From positions 1-44,757 of the forward strand of contig DASZVJ010000201.1 of assembly GCA_035547155.1 (NCBI GenBank): a DNA stretch of 44,757 nt, written 5' to 3'. Made by a program: the position numbers and the translations under genes. The notes beneath the pieces were generated by a model that was not told the origin of the DNA, made no database searches, and saw nothing but the letters and a program-made list of their open reading frames with translations. The stretch comes from CAZNMF01 sp035547155 (GTDB taxonomy: Bacteria; Acidobacteriota; Vicinamibacteria; Vicinamibacterales; SCN-69-37). How positions within the stretch are numbered: position 1 is the first letter of the stretch; the number at the start of each line of letters is the position of its first letter. This document shows positions 7,971 through 15,837 of the stretch, piece by piece.

Positions 7971-9632
7971 ATGCCCGACATCAACCCTCTCGCTGGAAAA
8001 CCGGCACCGCTGTCGATGCTGGTGGACGTCCCAAAGCTGGTGACCGCGTATTACGCCGAGCGGCCGGACGTGAGCGTCGCGGCCGAGCGCGTCACGTTCG
8101 GGACCTCCGGCCATCGCGGCTCGGCCTTCGATCGCACGTTCAACGAAGCGCACATCCTCGCGATCACGCAGGCCATCTGCGACTACCGTCGCGCGCAGGC
8201 CATCGACGGCCCGCTCTTCATCGGCCGGGACACGCACGCACTGTCCGAGCCGGCGTTTGTCAGCGCGCTCGAGGTGCTCGCGGCCAACGGTGTCGAGGTG
8301 ATGGTCGACGCCGAGCGCGGCTACACGCCGACGCCCGTCGTGTCGCACGCCATCCTGCGCTACAACCACGGCCGGACCAGCGGTCTCGCCGACGGCATCG
8401 TCATCACGCCGTCGCACAATCCGCCGGAGGACGGCGGCTTCAAATACGATCCGCCGAACGGCGGGCCGGCCGACACCGACATTACGCGCGCGATCGAGCA
8501 GGCGGCGAACGCGTTCCTGGCGTCGGATTTGCGCGGCGTTCGGCGCATTCCCTATGCGCGCGCCTGGACGTCCGGCACGACGCATCGCTACGACTACGCG
8601 ACGCCGTACATCGAGGACCTCGCGTCGGTCGTCGATCTCGACCTGGTGCGCTCGTCCGGCGTGCGCATCGGCGTCGATCCGCTCGGCGGCGCTGGCGTGC
8701 GCTATTGGGGATCGATTGCCGAGAAATACGGCCTGGCGCTGACCGTCGTCAACGACGTCGTCGATCCGACGTACCGCTTCATGAGCGTGGACTGGGACGG
8801 CAAGATCCGGACGGACTGCTCGTCGCCGTACGCGATGGCGTCGCTCATCGCGATGCGCGATCGATTCGACGTCGCGTTCGCCTGCGACGCCGATCACGAT
8901 CGCCACGGCATCGTGACGCCCACGGCCGGCCTGCTGAACCCGAATCACTATCTCGCCGTGGCGATCGCCTATCTCTTCGCTCATCGGCCTGATTGGGCCG
9001 CCGGTACCGGCGTCGGGAAGACCGTCGTCAGCAGCAGCATGATCGATCGCGTGGCCGCGAAGCTGGGCCGACGGCTGGTCGAAGTGCCCGTCGGATTCAA
9101 GTGGTTCGTCGACGGTCTGCTCAGCGGCCAGCTCGGTTTCGCCGGTGAGGAGAGCGCGGGCGCATCGCTCCTGCGCCGCGACGGCACGACGTGGACGACG
9201 GACAAGGACGGGATCGCGCTGGGCGTGCTCGCCGCGGAGATCACGGCGCAGCTTCGTCTCGATCCGGGCACGTTCTACGGGCAGTTGACGCACGAGCTCG
9301 GCACGCCCGTCTATGAGCGCATCGATGCCCCGGCGACGATCGATCAGAAACAGCGGCTGGCGAAGCTGTCCGCGCAGGACGTGCACGTCAAGGACATCGC
9401 CGGCGAGCCCATTCGTTCCGCGATCACGACCGCGCCGGGCAATGGTGCGCCGATTGGCGGACTGAAAGTGACGACCGATGATGGCTGGTTCGCGGTTCGG
9501 CCGTCGGGGACGGAAGACGTCTACAAGCTCTACGCGGAGAGCTTCCGCGACCGCGCGCACCTGGCGCGCATCCAGGCCGATGCGCAGGCGTTCATTGCGG
9601 GCCTGACGCCCACGGCGTCGTCGAGCCGCTGA
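7971..9632 (+). CDS. pgm: Phosphoglucomutase (alpha-D-glucose phosphate-specific)
   Basis: Interconverts glucose 1-phosphate and glucose 6-phosphate through a glucose 1,6-bisphosphate intermediate, feeding glycogen, trehalose and nucleotide-sugar synthesis in the cytoplasm. The 553-residue product is collinear with E. coli Pgm (546 aa). Motifs include the N-terminal TFGTSGHRGS, the catalytic phosphoserine loop VITPSHNPPEDGGFKYDPP, the metal-binding loop ACDADHDRHGIVTP, the sugar-binding loop GFAGEESAGAS and the phosphate-binding loop AVRPSGTEDVYKLYAESF. Start at the ATG at 7971 matches the usual family N-terminus (NPLAGKPAP...). Follows the redox island on the same strand. Confidence 0.97.
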   Translation: MPDINPLAGKPAPLSMLVDVPKLVTAYYAERPDVSVAAERVTFGTSGHRGSAFDRTFNEAHILAITQAICDYRRAQAIDGPLFIGRDTHALSEPAFVSALEVLAANGVEVMVDAERGYTPTPVVSHAILRYNHGRTSGLADGIVITPSHNPPEDGGFKYDPPNGGPADTDITRAIEQAANAFLASDLRGVRRIPYARAWTSGTTHRYDYATPYIEDLASVVDLDLVRSSGVRIGVDPLGGAGVRYWGSIAEKYGLALTVVNDVVDPTYRFMSVDWDGKIRTDCSSPYAMASLIAMRDRFDVAFACDADHDRHGIVTPTAGLLNPNHYLAVAIAYLFAHRPDWAAGTGVGKTVVSSSMIDRVAAKLGRRLVEVPVGFKWFVDGLLSGQLGFAGEESAGASLLRRDGTTWTTDKDGIALGVLAAEITAQLRLDPGTFYGQLTHELGTPVYERIDAPATIDQKQRLAKLSAQDVHVKDIAGEPIRSAITTAPGNGAPIGGLKVTTDDGWFAVRPSGTEDVYKLYAESFRDRAHLARIQADAQAFIAGLTPTASSSR

Positions 9633-9712
9633 CCCACCGGCCGCGACGGGCCGCGAGCCCGCCTGCGAATCCTTTTCGCGGGTCGAAGCCTCTTACATGG
9701 CAGGAGGAATAC

Positions 9713-10096
9713 ATGGCAGTGACGCACGTCACAGAGCAGACGTTCGAGACCACGGTGCAGAAGGGCGGCATCGTGCTGCTCGATTGGTGGGCGACGTGGT
9801 GCGGGCCGTGCCGCGCGTTTGCGCCGATCTTCGAGGCGGCTGCCGAGCGGCATCCGGACATCGTCTTCGGCAAGATCGACACGGACGCCGAGCAGAATCT
9901 GGCCGCGGAGTTCAACATCCGTTCGATTCCGACGGTGATGGCGCTGAGGGACGGCGTCCTGCTGTTCTCGCAGCCGGGCCTGCTGTCGGCGCCGCAGCTC
10001 GACGAGCTGATCGGCAAGCTGCGCGCGCTCGACATGGACGACATCCGCGCCAAGATCGCGGCAGAACGCGGCGCGGACGCGCCGGTCGCCGGGTAA
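9713..10096 (+). CDS. Thioredoxin
   Basis: 127-residue thioredoxin-fold protein with the active-site motif WATWCGPC (CGPC at residues 30-33) and the cis-proline loop RSIPTVMAL. It reduces disulfides in cytoplasmic proteins. A strong ribosome-binding site (AGGAGG) precedes the ATG at 9713. It carries a helical tail of about 20 residues (LDMDDIRAKIAAERGADAP) beyond the normal end of thioredoxin (about 108 aa), a variant seen in several bacterial thioredoxin-like proteins. No signal peptide, so cytosolic. Stands alone 80 bp after pgm and ends 4 bp before the convergent sigma-factor gene. Confidence 0.93.
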   Translation: MAVTHVTEQTFETTVQKGGIVLLDWWATWCGPCRAFAPIFEAAAERHPDIVFGKIDTDAEQNLAAEFNIRSIPTVMALRDGVLLFSQPGLLSAPQLDELIGKLRALDMDDIRAKIAAERGADAPVAG

Positions 10097-10100
10097 CTGA

Positions 10101-10928
10101 CTACGCGAATGGCTCCGCGCGAGCGCGCTGGACGGCCTGACGGATCGTCAGTCGCAGGCTCTTCGGCAGCTCGTGCGGTGTCGCCCGGCGGCACGCCGCC
10201 AGGACCTTCTTCAGCGACGCGCACGCGCCGCGGCAATCGCGGCAGCGCTCCAGGTGCGCCGCGAGTTCTGCGCATGCGGCGCGGCTGAGATCGCCATCCA
10301 ACTGCCGGGAGAATTGCGCCAGCACATCCTGACATCCAGGTTTCGACGGCGCCTGCGCCACACCTCCGACGAGAGGCGCGAGGGCGGTGCGCAGCGACAG
10401 GCGCGCGCGGTGCAGCCGGCTCTTGACCGCGCGCACGCCGATCTTCAGGACCTTCGCGACTTCAGGTGCGGTCAGGCCTTCGATATCGCGCAGCACGAGC
10501 ACTTCACGTTGCGAGCGATTCAGCGTCAGCAACGCACGATTGACGGCCGCATCGAGCTCGTGCGCGATGACCGCCGCTTCCGGCGTTGGCGTCGTCGCGA
10601 TCAGTCGATCGCCGTCGAGCGTCGTTTCGGTATCGAGCGATGTCTCGCGGCTCGAGCGCCGCGTCCGCTGCCGATGGCGCCGGATCGCCACACGCCGGGC
10701 GACGCTGTAGAGCCACGTCGACAGGGCGGACTCACCGCGAAACGCGTTCAGCGAACGCGCCATGGCGAGGAGCGTGTCCTGCGCGACTTCGGCGGCTTCG
10801 TCGGCATCGCCGGTCAGTCGATAACTGAAGCGGTAGACGCGCGGCTCGTACCGCCGGACGAGCGCGTCGAGCGCACCGGTGTCGCCACCACGTGCGGCGC
10901 CGATCAGATCGGCGTCCGCCTTCGTCAT
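10101..10928 (-). CDS. ECF-type RNA polymerase sigma factor with fused C-terminal zinc-binding anti-sigma-type domain
   Basis: 275 residues. Region 2 (about 20-86) includes LTGDADEAAEVAQDTLLAMARS and STWLYSVARRVAIRRHR; region 4 (about 132-184) includes the LNRSQREVLVLRDIEGLTAPEVA helix-turn-helix and VKSRLHRARLSLR. After a short linker comes a ZAS/zf-HC2-like module with Cys199, His225, Cys229 and Cys232 (Cx25Hx3Cx2C), normally the N-terminal half of a separate anti-sigma factor. Here it may act as an internal zinc- or redox-sensitive switch. No transmembrane segment follows. The ATG overlaps the argG stop (ATGA at 10925-10928), so translation is probably coupled to argG. No separate anti-sigma gene is nearby. 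Confidence 0.92.
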   Translation of the reverse strand: MTKADADLIGAARGGDTGALDALVRRYEPRVYRFSYRLTGDADEAAEVAQDTLLAMARSLNAFRGESALSTWLYSVARRVAIRRHRQRTRRSSRETSLDTETTLDGDRLIATTPTPEAAVIAHELDAAVNRALLTLNRSQREVLVLRDIEGLTAPEVAKVLKIGVRAVKSRLHRARLSLRTALAPLVGGVAQAPSKPGCQDVLAQFSRQLDGDLSRAACAELAAHLERCRDCRGACASLKKVLAACRRATPHELPKSLRLTIRQAVQRARAEPFA

Positions 10929-12259
10929 TCCTTCTTCGCTCCGAGCAGTGGGATCGTCTGTTCCGGACCTTCCGCGAGCAGACCGGCTTTCGTGTAAATC
11001 AGCAGCTTGTCGCGCGTATCGGTGATGTCCAGCGTCCGCATCGTCAGCTGCCCGATGCGATCCTGTGGCGTGAACACCGACTCGCCCTTTTCCATCGTCA
11101 GCCGTTCGGGCTTGTACGTGAGGTTCGGGCTCGTGGTGTCGAGGATGGAGTAGTCGTTGCCGCGCCGCAGCTCGAGCGTGACCTCGCCGGTGATCGCGCG
11201 CGCGACCCAGCGCTGCGCGGTCTCGCGCAGCATCATGGCCTGCGAATCGAACCAGCGGCCCTGATAGAGCAGCCGTCCGAGCCGGCGGCCGTTGTCGCGG
11301 TACTGCTCGATCGTGTCCTCGTTGTGGATGCCGGTGACGAGCCGCTCGTACGCGATGTAGAGCAGCGCCAGGCCAGGCGCTTCGTAGATGCCGCGGCTCT
11401 TCGCTTCGATGATGCGGTTCTCGATCTGATCGCTCATGCCGAGGCCGTGGCGCCCGCCGATGCGGTTCGCCTCGAGCAGCAGCTCGACGGCATCGCCGAA
11501 CGTGATGCCGTTCAACGCGACCGGTTGTCCCTCTTCGAAACGAATCGTCACGCGTTCCGGCTTGATCGCGACGTCCTCGCGCCAGAACGCGACGCCCATG
11601 ATCGGCTGAACGATGGTGATGCCGGCGTTGAGGTGCTCGAGATCCTTGGCCTCGTGCGTGGCGCCGAGCAGGTTCGAGTCGGTCGAGTACGCCTTCTCGA
11701 CGCTCATCTTGTAGCTGAGCCCCGCGCGCGCCATGTACTCCGACATCTCCTTGCGGCCGCCGAGCTCGTCGATGAACGTCTGATCGAGCCACGGCTTGTA
11801 GATCCGCAGGTGCGGATTGGCGAGGAGGCCGTAGCGATAGAACCGCTCGATGTCGTTGCCCTTGTACGTGCTCCCATCGCCCCAGATGTGCACGTCGTCT
11901 TCTTTCATGGCGACGACGAGCATCGTGCCGGTGACGGCGCGTCCGATCGGCGTGGTGTTGAAGTAGGGAACGCCAGCAGTCGTGATGTGAAAGGCGCCGG
12001 CCTGCAGCGCGGCAATGCCTTCGGCGACGAGCTGACGCCGGCAGTCGATCAGCCGCGCGAGCTCGGCGCCGTACTGTTTCGCCTTGCGGGGGATCTCGTC
12101 ATAGTCCGGTTCGTCCGGCTGACCGAGGTTCGCAGTGTACGCGTACGGGATCGCGCCTTTGTGCCGCATCCAGTGCAGCGCGGCGCTCGTGTCCAATCCG
12201 CCCGAAAATGCGATGCCGACTTTTTCGCCAACCGGCAGGCTCTGCAGAATGTTCGCCAC
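10925..12259 (-). CDS. argG: Argininosuccinate synthase
   Basis: ATP-dependent ligation of citrulline and aspartate to argininosuccinate, the penultimate step of arginine synthesis. 444 residues of the E. coli-type (longer) ArgG: PP-loop GIAFSGGLDTSAAL near the N-terminus, then IWGDGSTYKGNDIERFYRYG, YKMSVEKAYSTDSN, LEANRIGGRHGLGMSDQIENR and LEARRG-like LELRRGNDYSIL. Start is a GTG at 12259 with GGAG seven bases ahead. Lies 38 bp downstream of the TonB receptor gene and overlaps the sigma-factor gene by four bases. No other arginine gene is in the window. Confidence 0.97.
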   Translation of the reverse strand: MANILQSLPVGEKVGIAFSGGLDTSAALHWMRHKGAIPYAYTANLGQPDEPDYDEIPRKAKQYGAELARLIDCRRQLVAEGIAALQAGAFHITTAGVPYFNTTPIGRAVTGTMLVVAMKEDDVHIWGDGSTYKGNDIERFYRYGLLANPHLRIYKPWLDQTFIDELGGRKEMSEYMARAGLSYKMSVEKAYSTDSNLLGATHEAKDLEHLNAGITIVQPIMGVAFWREDVAIKPERVTIRFEEGQPVALNGITFGDAVELLLEANRIGGRHGLGMSDQIENRIIEAKSRGIYEAPGLALLYIAYERLVTGIHNEDTIEQYRDNGRRLGRLLYQGRWFDSQAMMLRETAQRWVARAITGEVTLELRRGNDYSILDTTSPNLTYKPERLTMEKGESVFTPQDRIGQLTMRTLDITDTRDKLLIYTKAGLLAEGPEQTIPLLGAKKE

Positions 12260-12297
12260 TCGACGTCTCCAAACGTCACATCATATCGACGATCGCA

Positions 12298-14133
12298 TCA
12301 CCGCAGCGTGAAGCCGGCGCTGACCCAGCGGCCGGGCATGTCGACGCCCGCGATCTCGATGTAGTCCTGATCGAAGAGGTTCGATGCGTCGACGAAGACG
12401 TCCGCGTGCTTGAACGCGCGGCTGACGCGGGCGCCGACCAGGGCGTACGTCTCCCACGCCTGCGCGACGATGCGGTTGCGGACGTCGACGTTGACGGCCG
12501 CGCGCATGCGGCCGGCGAACGGCACGGACAGTGAAACCCCGGCCTGGTGTCGCACGTACTCGAGGACGTACTTCGAGAGCAAGTCGACGCTGGGCGCGCT
12601 GACGTCCAGGGCCGTGTACGACGTCCTGACGAGGACGCCGCGCGCGAGTCGCGACGCGCTGACCTCGACGCCGCGCGTCGTCACGTCGCGAACGTTCATG
12701 GCCTGCCAGCGGTCGGCGGTCGTCGCGCGCAGGTAGTCGATGACGTCGCTGTCCCAGCGGCCGAACACGGAGACCGCGCCCGTCCAGCTCCGATGCGTCC
12801 AGTCGAGGCCGCCGTCGATCGACCAGCCGCGCTCGGCGCGCAGATCGGGATTGCCGATGTTGCTCGGATCGGAATAGTAGAGCTCGGTGAACGTCGGCAC
12901 ACGGAAGGCGTGAGCGGCGGAGGCGCGGAGGCGGACGTTCGGCGCGACGCGTGTGACGAACGAGAACGATGGACTCGTCGAGGTCCCGAACGTCGAGTAC
13001 GTATCGACGCGCAGGCCGGCGACGACCGACGTCCGAGCGCGAATCGGCGACTGCCATTCGGCGAAGACACTGCCCCGCGCGTAGTCGTGATCGCCGAGGT
13101 TGTTCGAGCGCACCCAGTCGCCGCCGCCCGATCCGCCGACGGTAAACGTCGCGCGGCCGATGCGGCGTGCGAGCGTGACGCGTGCGTCGCCGGCGTTCGT
13201 GCGATGGTGGTTCTCGGCGAAGCCCGGACGCGCGATGTCCCAGCGGAAGTGGTCGCCGTGGTTCTTCGCCGATCCGTCGATCATCGTCGTCCACGTCGCG
13301 CCAGTGTGCTGCCATCGCAGCGCGGTAATCGTCTGGTCCGTCCATTCCTTCGACGGCGACGGCCCGTAGAAGCCGTTCGCGCCGAACGCGCGCCGCTGGT
13401 GCCGGACGTCGATCGTCAGTCCGCGTCCGATCGATCCACGCAGCGCCGCGCCGCCTTGCGCGAACTCGCGATCGAACGCGAAGCCGTCGCTGCGGCTGGC
13501 CCATCCCGCCAGCATCCATCCGGCGGGCAGCACACCGCCGCCGATCGCACCTTGCGCGTCGACGTAGCCGTGCTGGCCGTACGACACGCTCGCGGCCTGA
13601 TACGCATCGCGGCGGCTGATGACGTTGATCGTGCCGCCGAGCGCATCGGATCCGTACGTCGCCGACGCTGCGCCGGTGACGACCTCGATGCGATCGACGG
13701 CGACCGACGGGAGCGGAATCTCGCCGTTGTGATGACCGGTCTGGCTGTCGTTCAACCGCAGGCCATCGGCGAGCATCAGGTTCTGACCGAACGTCGCGCC
13801 ACGGAGGGAAAAATCCGTCTGCACGTCCATCGGGCCGCGCGCGCGGGCATCGGTGCCGGGCACGAAGCGCAGCGCGTCGATCACCGACGTGAAGCCCATC
13901 AGATCGAGATCTTCGCGCGTGAGCACGGTGACCGATCGCGTGAGCGCGTCGAGGGATTCAGGCGCGAGCGAGGCCGTGACGACGACTTCTTGAGTCATGC
14001 GCGGCGGCGTCGCCGGAGACGACGCGCCAGAGGTCTGCGCAAATGCCGGGACGGCCGCGGCGATCACGAACGCCACGGCAAGCAGAGGCTGTCCGCATGG
14101 AACGAGCAAGATACGGCGCGAAGGAGTCGGCAT
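12298..14133 (-). CDS. TonB-dependent outer-membrane receptor (BtuB-like size)
   Basis: 611 residues: signal peptide (ending near FAQ), plug domain, and a β-barrel ending in a typical C-terminal Arg/aromatic strand (GRWVSAGFTLR). Plug motifs include EVVVTASLAPESL (TonB-box-like region), the stretch DFSLRGATFGQNLMLADGLRL (about residues 101-121) and VDRIEVVTGAASATYGSDALGGTINVIS. Energy-dependent uptake of a small ligand (siderophore, cobalamin, glycan or other) is expected; none can be named. Start at 14133 chosen for the AAGGAGG 11 bases upstream and for the signal peptide. Only about 106 bp separate it from the divergent acyP gene, and no cobalamin riboswitch fits there. Confidence 0.93.
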   Translation of the reverse strand: MPTPSRRILLVPCGQPLLAVAFVIAAAVPAFAQTSGASSPATPPRMTQEVVVTASLAPESLDALTRSVTVLTREDLDLMGFTSVIDALRFVPGTDARARGPMDVQTDFSLRGATFGQNLMLADGLRLNDSQTGHHNGEIPLPSVAVDRIEVVTGAASATYGSDALGGTINVISRRDAYQAASVSYGQHGYVDAQGAIGGGVLPAGWMLAGWASRSDGFAFDREFAQGGAALRGSIGRGLTIDVRHQRRAFGANGFYGPSPSKEWTDQTITALRWQHTGATWTTMIDGSAKNHGDHFRWDIARPGFAENHHRTNAGDARVTLARRIGRATFTVGGSGGGDWVRSNNLGDHDYARGSVFAEWQSPIRARTSVVAGLRVDTYSTFGTSTSPSFSFVTRVAPNVRLRASAAHAFRVPTFTELYYSDPSNIGNPDLRAERGWSIDGGLDWTHRSWTGAVSVFGRWDSDVIDYLRATTADRWQAMNVRDVTTRGVEVSASRLARGVLVRTSYTALDVSAPSVDLLSKYVLEYVRHQAGVSLSVPFAGRMRAAVNVDVRNRIVAQAWETYALVGARVSRAFKHADVFVDASNLFDQDYIEIAGVDMPGRWVSAGFTLR

Positions 14134-14227
14134 CGACCAGCGTCCCTCCTTGGGAACGCGACCGGTCACTATGATGCGACTGCGGCGGTCCGCGCAACTC
14201 CCGCCGGGAGCGGCGGCACGGCTCATC

Positions 14228-14233
14228 TATACT
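14228..14233 (+). promoter_or_regulatory. Putative -10 element of acyP-apt, very close to the start codon
   Basis: TATACT ends six bases before the acyP ATG at 14240. A start of transcription 6-7 bases after it would fall at or next to the ATG, giving a leaderless mRNA. No Shine-Dalgarno sequence precedes this ATG, which fits. The -35 region is not recognisable. Confidence 0.4.
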
Positions 14234-14239
14234 GTGGCG

Positions 14240-14515
14240 ATGCTCGTGGCCAGACGATTCGTCGTGAAGGGCCTCGTGCAGGGCGTTGGATTCCGGTACT
14301 TCACGGAATACGCTGCGCGGCACGAGGGGCTGCACGGCTGGGTGATGAATCGCGCCGACGGCGCCGTCGAGGTCTATGCCGAAGGCGATCGCGAGGCGAT
14401 GACGCGTTTCGAAACGCGGGTGCGGCAGGGTCCGGGCGCGGCGCGCGTCGACGAAGTGTGGGTGGACGAGGACGTGCCATCGGGGCGCGCGACGGGATTT
14501 TCGATCCGGTCGTAG
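14240..14515 (+). CDS. acyP: Acylphosphatase
   Basis: Small (91-residue) enzyme that hydrolyses acyl phosphates such as carbamoyl phosphate and 1,3-bisphosphoglycerate. It has the family signature KGLVQGVGFRYFTEYAARH, with the phosphate-binding Arg, and GWVMNRADGAVEVYAEG, with the catalytic Asn. ATG at 14240 is used; an in-frame GTG lies six bases upstream. Six bases separate its stop from the apt start, so the two form an operon. Confidence 0.95.
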   Translation: MLVARRFVVKGLVQGVGFRYFTEYAARHEGLHGWVMNRADGAVEVYAEGDREAMTRFETRVRQGPGAARVDEVWVDEDVPSGRATGFSIRS

Positions 14516-14521
14516 CTGGCG

Positions 14522-15058
14522 ATGAGCGACGTTGAGGGGATCATGCAGGAGCTGAAGCAGCGCATCCGGCACGTGCCGGACTTTCCGAAGCCGGGCATTC
14601 TGTTCTACGACGTGACGACGCTGCTGAAGGATCCCGTCGGATTTCGTCTGGCCGTCGATGCGATGGCCGAGCCCTACGCAGATGAGCAGATCGATCTGAT
14701 CGTCGGCATCGAAAGCCGAGGCTTCATCTTCGGATCCGCAGTCGCCGATCGTCTCTCGACCGGGTTCGCGCCAGTGCGCAAGCTCGGCAAGTTGCCGTCG
14801 ACGACACGCCGGGCGACGTATGCGCTCGAGTACGGCACCGACACCCTCGAGATTCACGACGACGCGGTGACGAAAGGGCAGCGCGTGCTGGTGATGGACG
14901 ATCTGCTCGCGACCGGCGGCACGGCCGCGGCGACGGTCGGCCTCGTCCGCGCGCTCGGCGGCGACGTCGTCGGCGTGCAGTTCCTGATCGAGCTCGTCGC
15001 GCTCAACGGCCGCGAGCGGCTCGCCGGTGAGCGCATCGGCACGGTGCTGCAATACTGA
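14522..15058 (+). CDS. apt: Adenine phosphoribosyltransferase
   Basis: Salvages adenine to AMP with PRPP. 178 residues with the family N-terminus RHVPDFPKPGILFYDVTTLLKDP, the ESRGFIFG loop, the KLPSTTRRATYALEYGTD flexible loop and the PRPP-binding motif VLVMDDLLATGGTAAAT. The first ATG (14522) gives the normal length; a second ATG at 14543 has a better ribosome-binding site (GAGGGG) and would shorten the protein by seven residues, so the exact start is open. Co-directional with acyP and followed by tRNA-Arg. Confidence 0.96.
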   Translation: MSDVEGIMQELKQRIRHVPDFPKPGILFYDVTTLLKDPVGFRLAVDAMAEPYADEQIDLIVGIESRGFIFGSAVADRLSTGFAPVRKLGKLPSTTRRATYALEYGTDTLEIHDDAVTKGQRVLVMDDLLATGGTAAATVGLVRALGGDVVGVQFLIELVALNGRERLAGERIGTVLQY

Positions 15059-15077
15059 AGACGTTCGACGTTCATCG

Positions 15078-15112
15078 CATGTAGCCCGTCGCCTGTAGTC
15101 TGTAGTCCGCCG
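15078..15112. repeat. Short GTAG-rich intergenic repeat before the tRNA
   Basis: The gap contains repeated GTAG units (tgtagcccg, ctgtagtc, tgtagtccg). A related string with the same TGTAGCCCG and CCCGTCGCC-x-GTAG blocks occurs at 26096-26131 between two other genes. This looks like a dispersed non-coding repeat of the genome rather than part of the tRNA. Confidence 0.45.
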
Positions 15113-15113
15113 T

Positions 15114-15190
15114 GCGCCCGTAGCTCAGCTGGATAGAGCATCGCCCTCCTAAGGCGGGGGTCGGCCGTTCGAATCGGCCCGGGCGCACCA
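15114..15190 (+). tRNA. tRNA-Arg (anticodon CCU), CCA encoded
   Basis: A full cloverleaf folds by eye. The acceptor stem GCGCCCG pairs with CGGGCGC, the D-stem is GCTC/GAGC, and the anticodon stem is TCGCC/GGCGG with loop CTCCTAA, giving anticodon CCT (CCU) that reads AGG. The T-arm is GGCCG-TTCGAAT-CGGCC. The discriminator base A is followed by a genomically encoded CCA. The 77-nt gene sits alone between apt and a small membrane protein gene, and no integrase or attachment repeat is visible beside it. Confidence 0.96.
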
Positions 15191-15237
15191 CTTATCTGTT
15201 TTTGTTGTCGGTGACTTGATAGCCGGCGAGGATTGCG

Positions 15238-15480
15238 ATGGGCTCGTCCGCCGTTGCCTCATGGATCGCGCACGTGGGGTTCTGCGTGCTCCTGGCACTC
15301 GGCTGGATGTCTGGAGAGCTGCGCATCCGAGGCACGTTCATCGCGTTGTCCTCCTGGCTAGCCGCGTACATTGGCCTGTCGTTCCTCTCCTACGGCCCAA
15401 GTCTCTTTCCCGCATGCGTCGCTGTCATCGACATCGCGCTCGTGTTCGTGATCTTCAAGGGCGACGTGCACATCACGTAG
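15238..15480 (+). CDS. Small hydrophobic membrane protein of unknown function
   Basis: 80 residues forming two to three transmembrane segments (about 6-24, 33-52 and 57-74) with short polar ends (GELRIRG; KGDVHIT). GGCGAGG lies about nine bases before the ATG and third codon positions are GC-rich, both supporting a real gene. No family is recognised. It precedes the acyl carrier protein gene by about 105 bp on the same strand but need not belong to the same unit. Confidence 0.6.
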   Translation: MGSSAVASWIAHVGFCVLLALGWMSGELRIRGTFIALSSWLAAYIGLSFLSYGPSLFPACVAVIDIALVFVIFKGDVHIT

Positions 15481-15504
15481 TCGTCGGCATCGGAGATCAG
15501 TCGT

Positions 15505-15543
15505 CCAAGAACTGAAATCGTCAATGTTCATCGGTGTTCTTGG
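15505..15543. repeat. Inverted repeat with eight-base arms between small membrane gene and ACP gene
   Basis: CCAAGAAC (15505-15512) and GTTCTTGG (15536-15543) are perfect complements around a 23-base loop containing TGTTCATCGGTGTTC-like sequence. It may end the upstream transcript or mark a dispersed intergenic element; there is no U-run for a standard terminator. Confidence 0.4.
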
Positions 15544-15585
15544 GTACTGCGCGTGATAGCGTGTGGCTGAGAATGGCGTGTGGTC

Positions 15586-15837
15586 ATGACGACGACCGTT
15601 GAACGCGTCAAGGCGATGGCGGCCGCGCATTTTGGCGTCGATCCCGCTCGCGTCGACGTGGACCAGCCCATTGCGACGCTCGGCGCCGATTCACTCGGTT
15701 ATCTCGAATTTCTCTTCGCGCTCGAGGACGCGTTCTCGATCACGATCGATCAGGACGCGGCCGAGAAAGTGCCGACGCTCCGCGCGCTCGCCGATCTCGT
15801 CGACAGCGTGGCGACGAAGGGCCCGCAGACGTCGTGA
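15586..15837 (+). CDS. Acyl carrier protein
   Basis: 83 residues with the four-helix ACP pattern and the phosphopantetheine attachment motif GADSLGYLEFLFALED, where the Ser of DSL carries the prosthetic arm. ATG at 15586 is preferred; a GTG at 15580 would add two residues. The stop overlaps the ketosynthase start (GTGA at 15834-15837). It is not the usual FabD/FabG/AcpP setting, so this ACP probably serves a specialised pathway rather than bulk fatty acid synthesis. Confidence 0.93.
   Translation: MTTTVERVKAMAAAHFGVDPARVDVDQPIATLGADSLGYLEFLFALEDAFSITIDQDAAEKVPTLRALADLVDSVATKGPQTS

Noticed and set aside
7290..9560. 756-codon open frame opposite pgm
   Set aside because: The opposite strand encodes an end-to-end phosphoglucomutase; this frame has no domain.
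9638..9679. Small hairpins between pgm and thioredoxin
   Set aside because: Stems of five pairs with no U-run; too weak to call a terminator.
10929..11792. Extension of the sigma-factor frame into argG
   Set aside because: The added part is antisense-like Arg/His-rich sequence inside argG; the sigma protein begins naturally at the ATG overlapping the argG stop.
14134..14239. Possible cobalamin riboswitch ahead of the TonB receptor
   Set aside because: Only about 106 bp are available before the divergent acyP start and no B12-box-like sequence is visible.
15114..15190. tRNA as an integration site
   Set aside because: No integrase, direct repeat of the tRNA 3' end or foreign-looking DNA is seen beside it.
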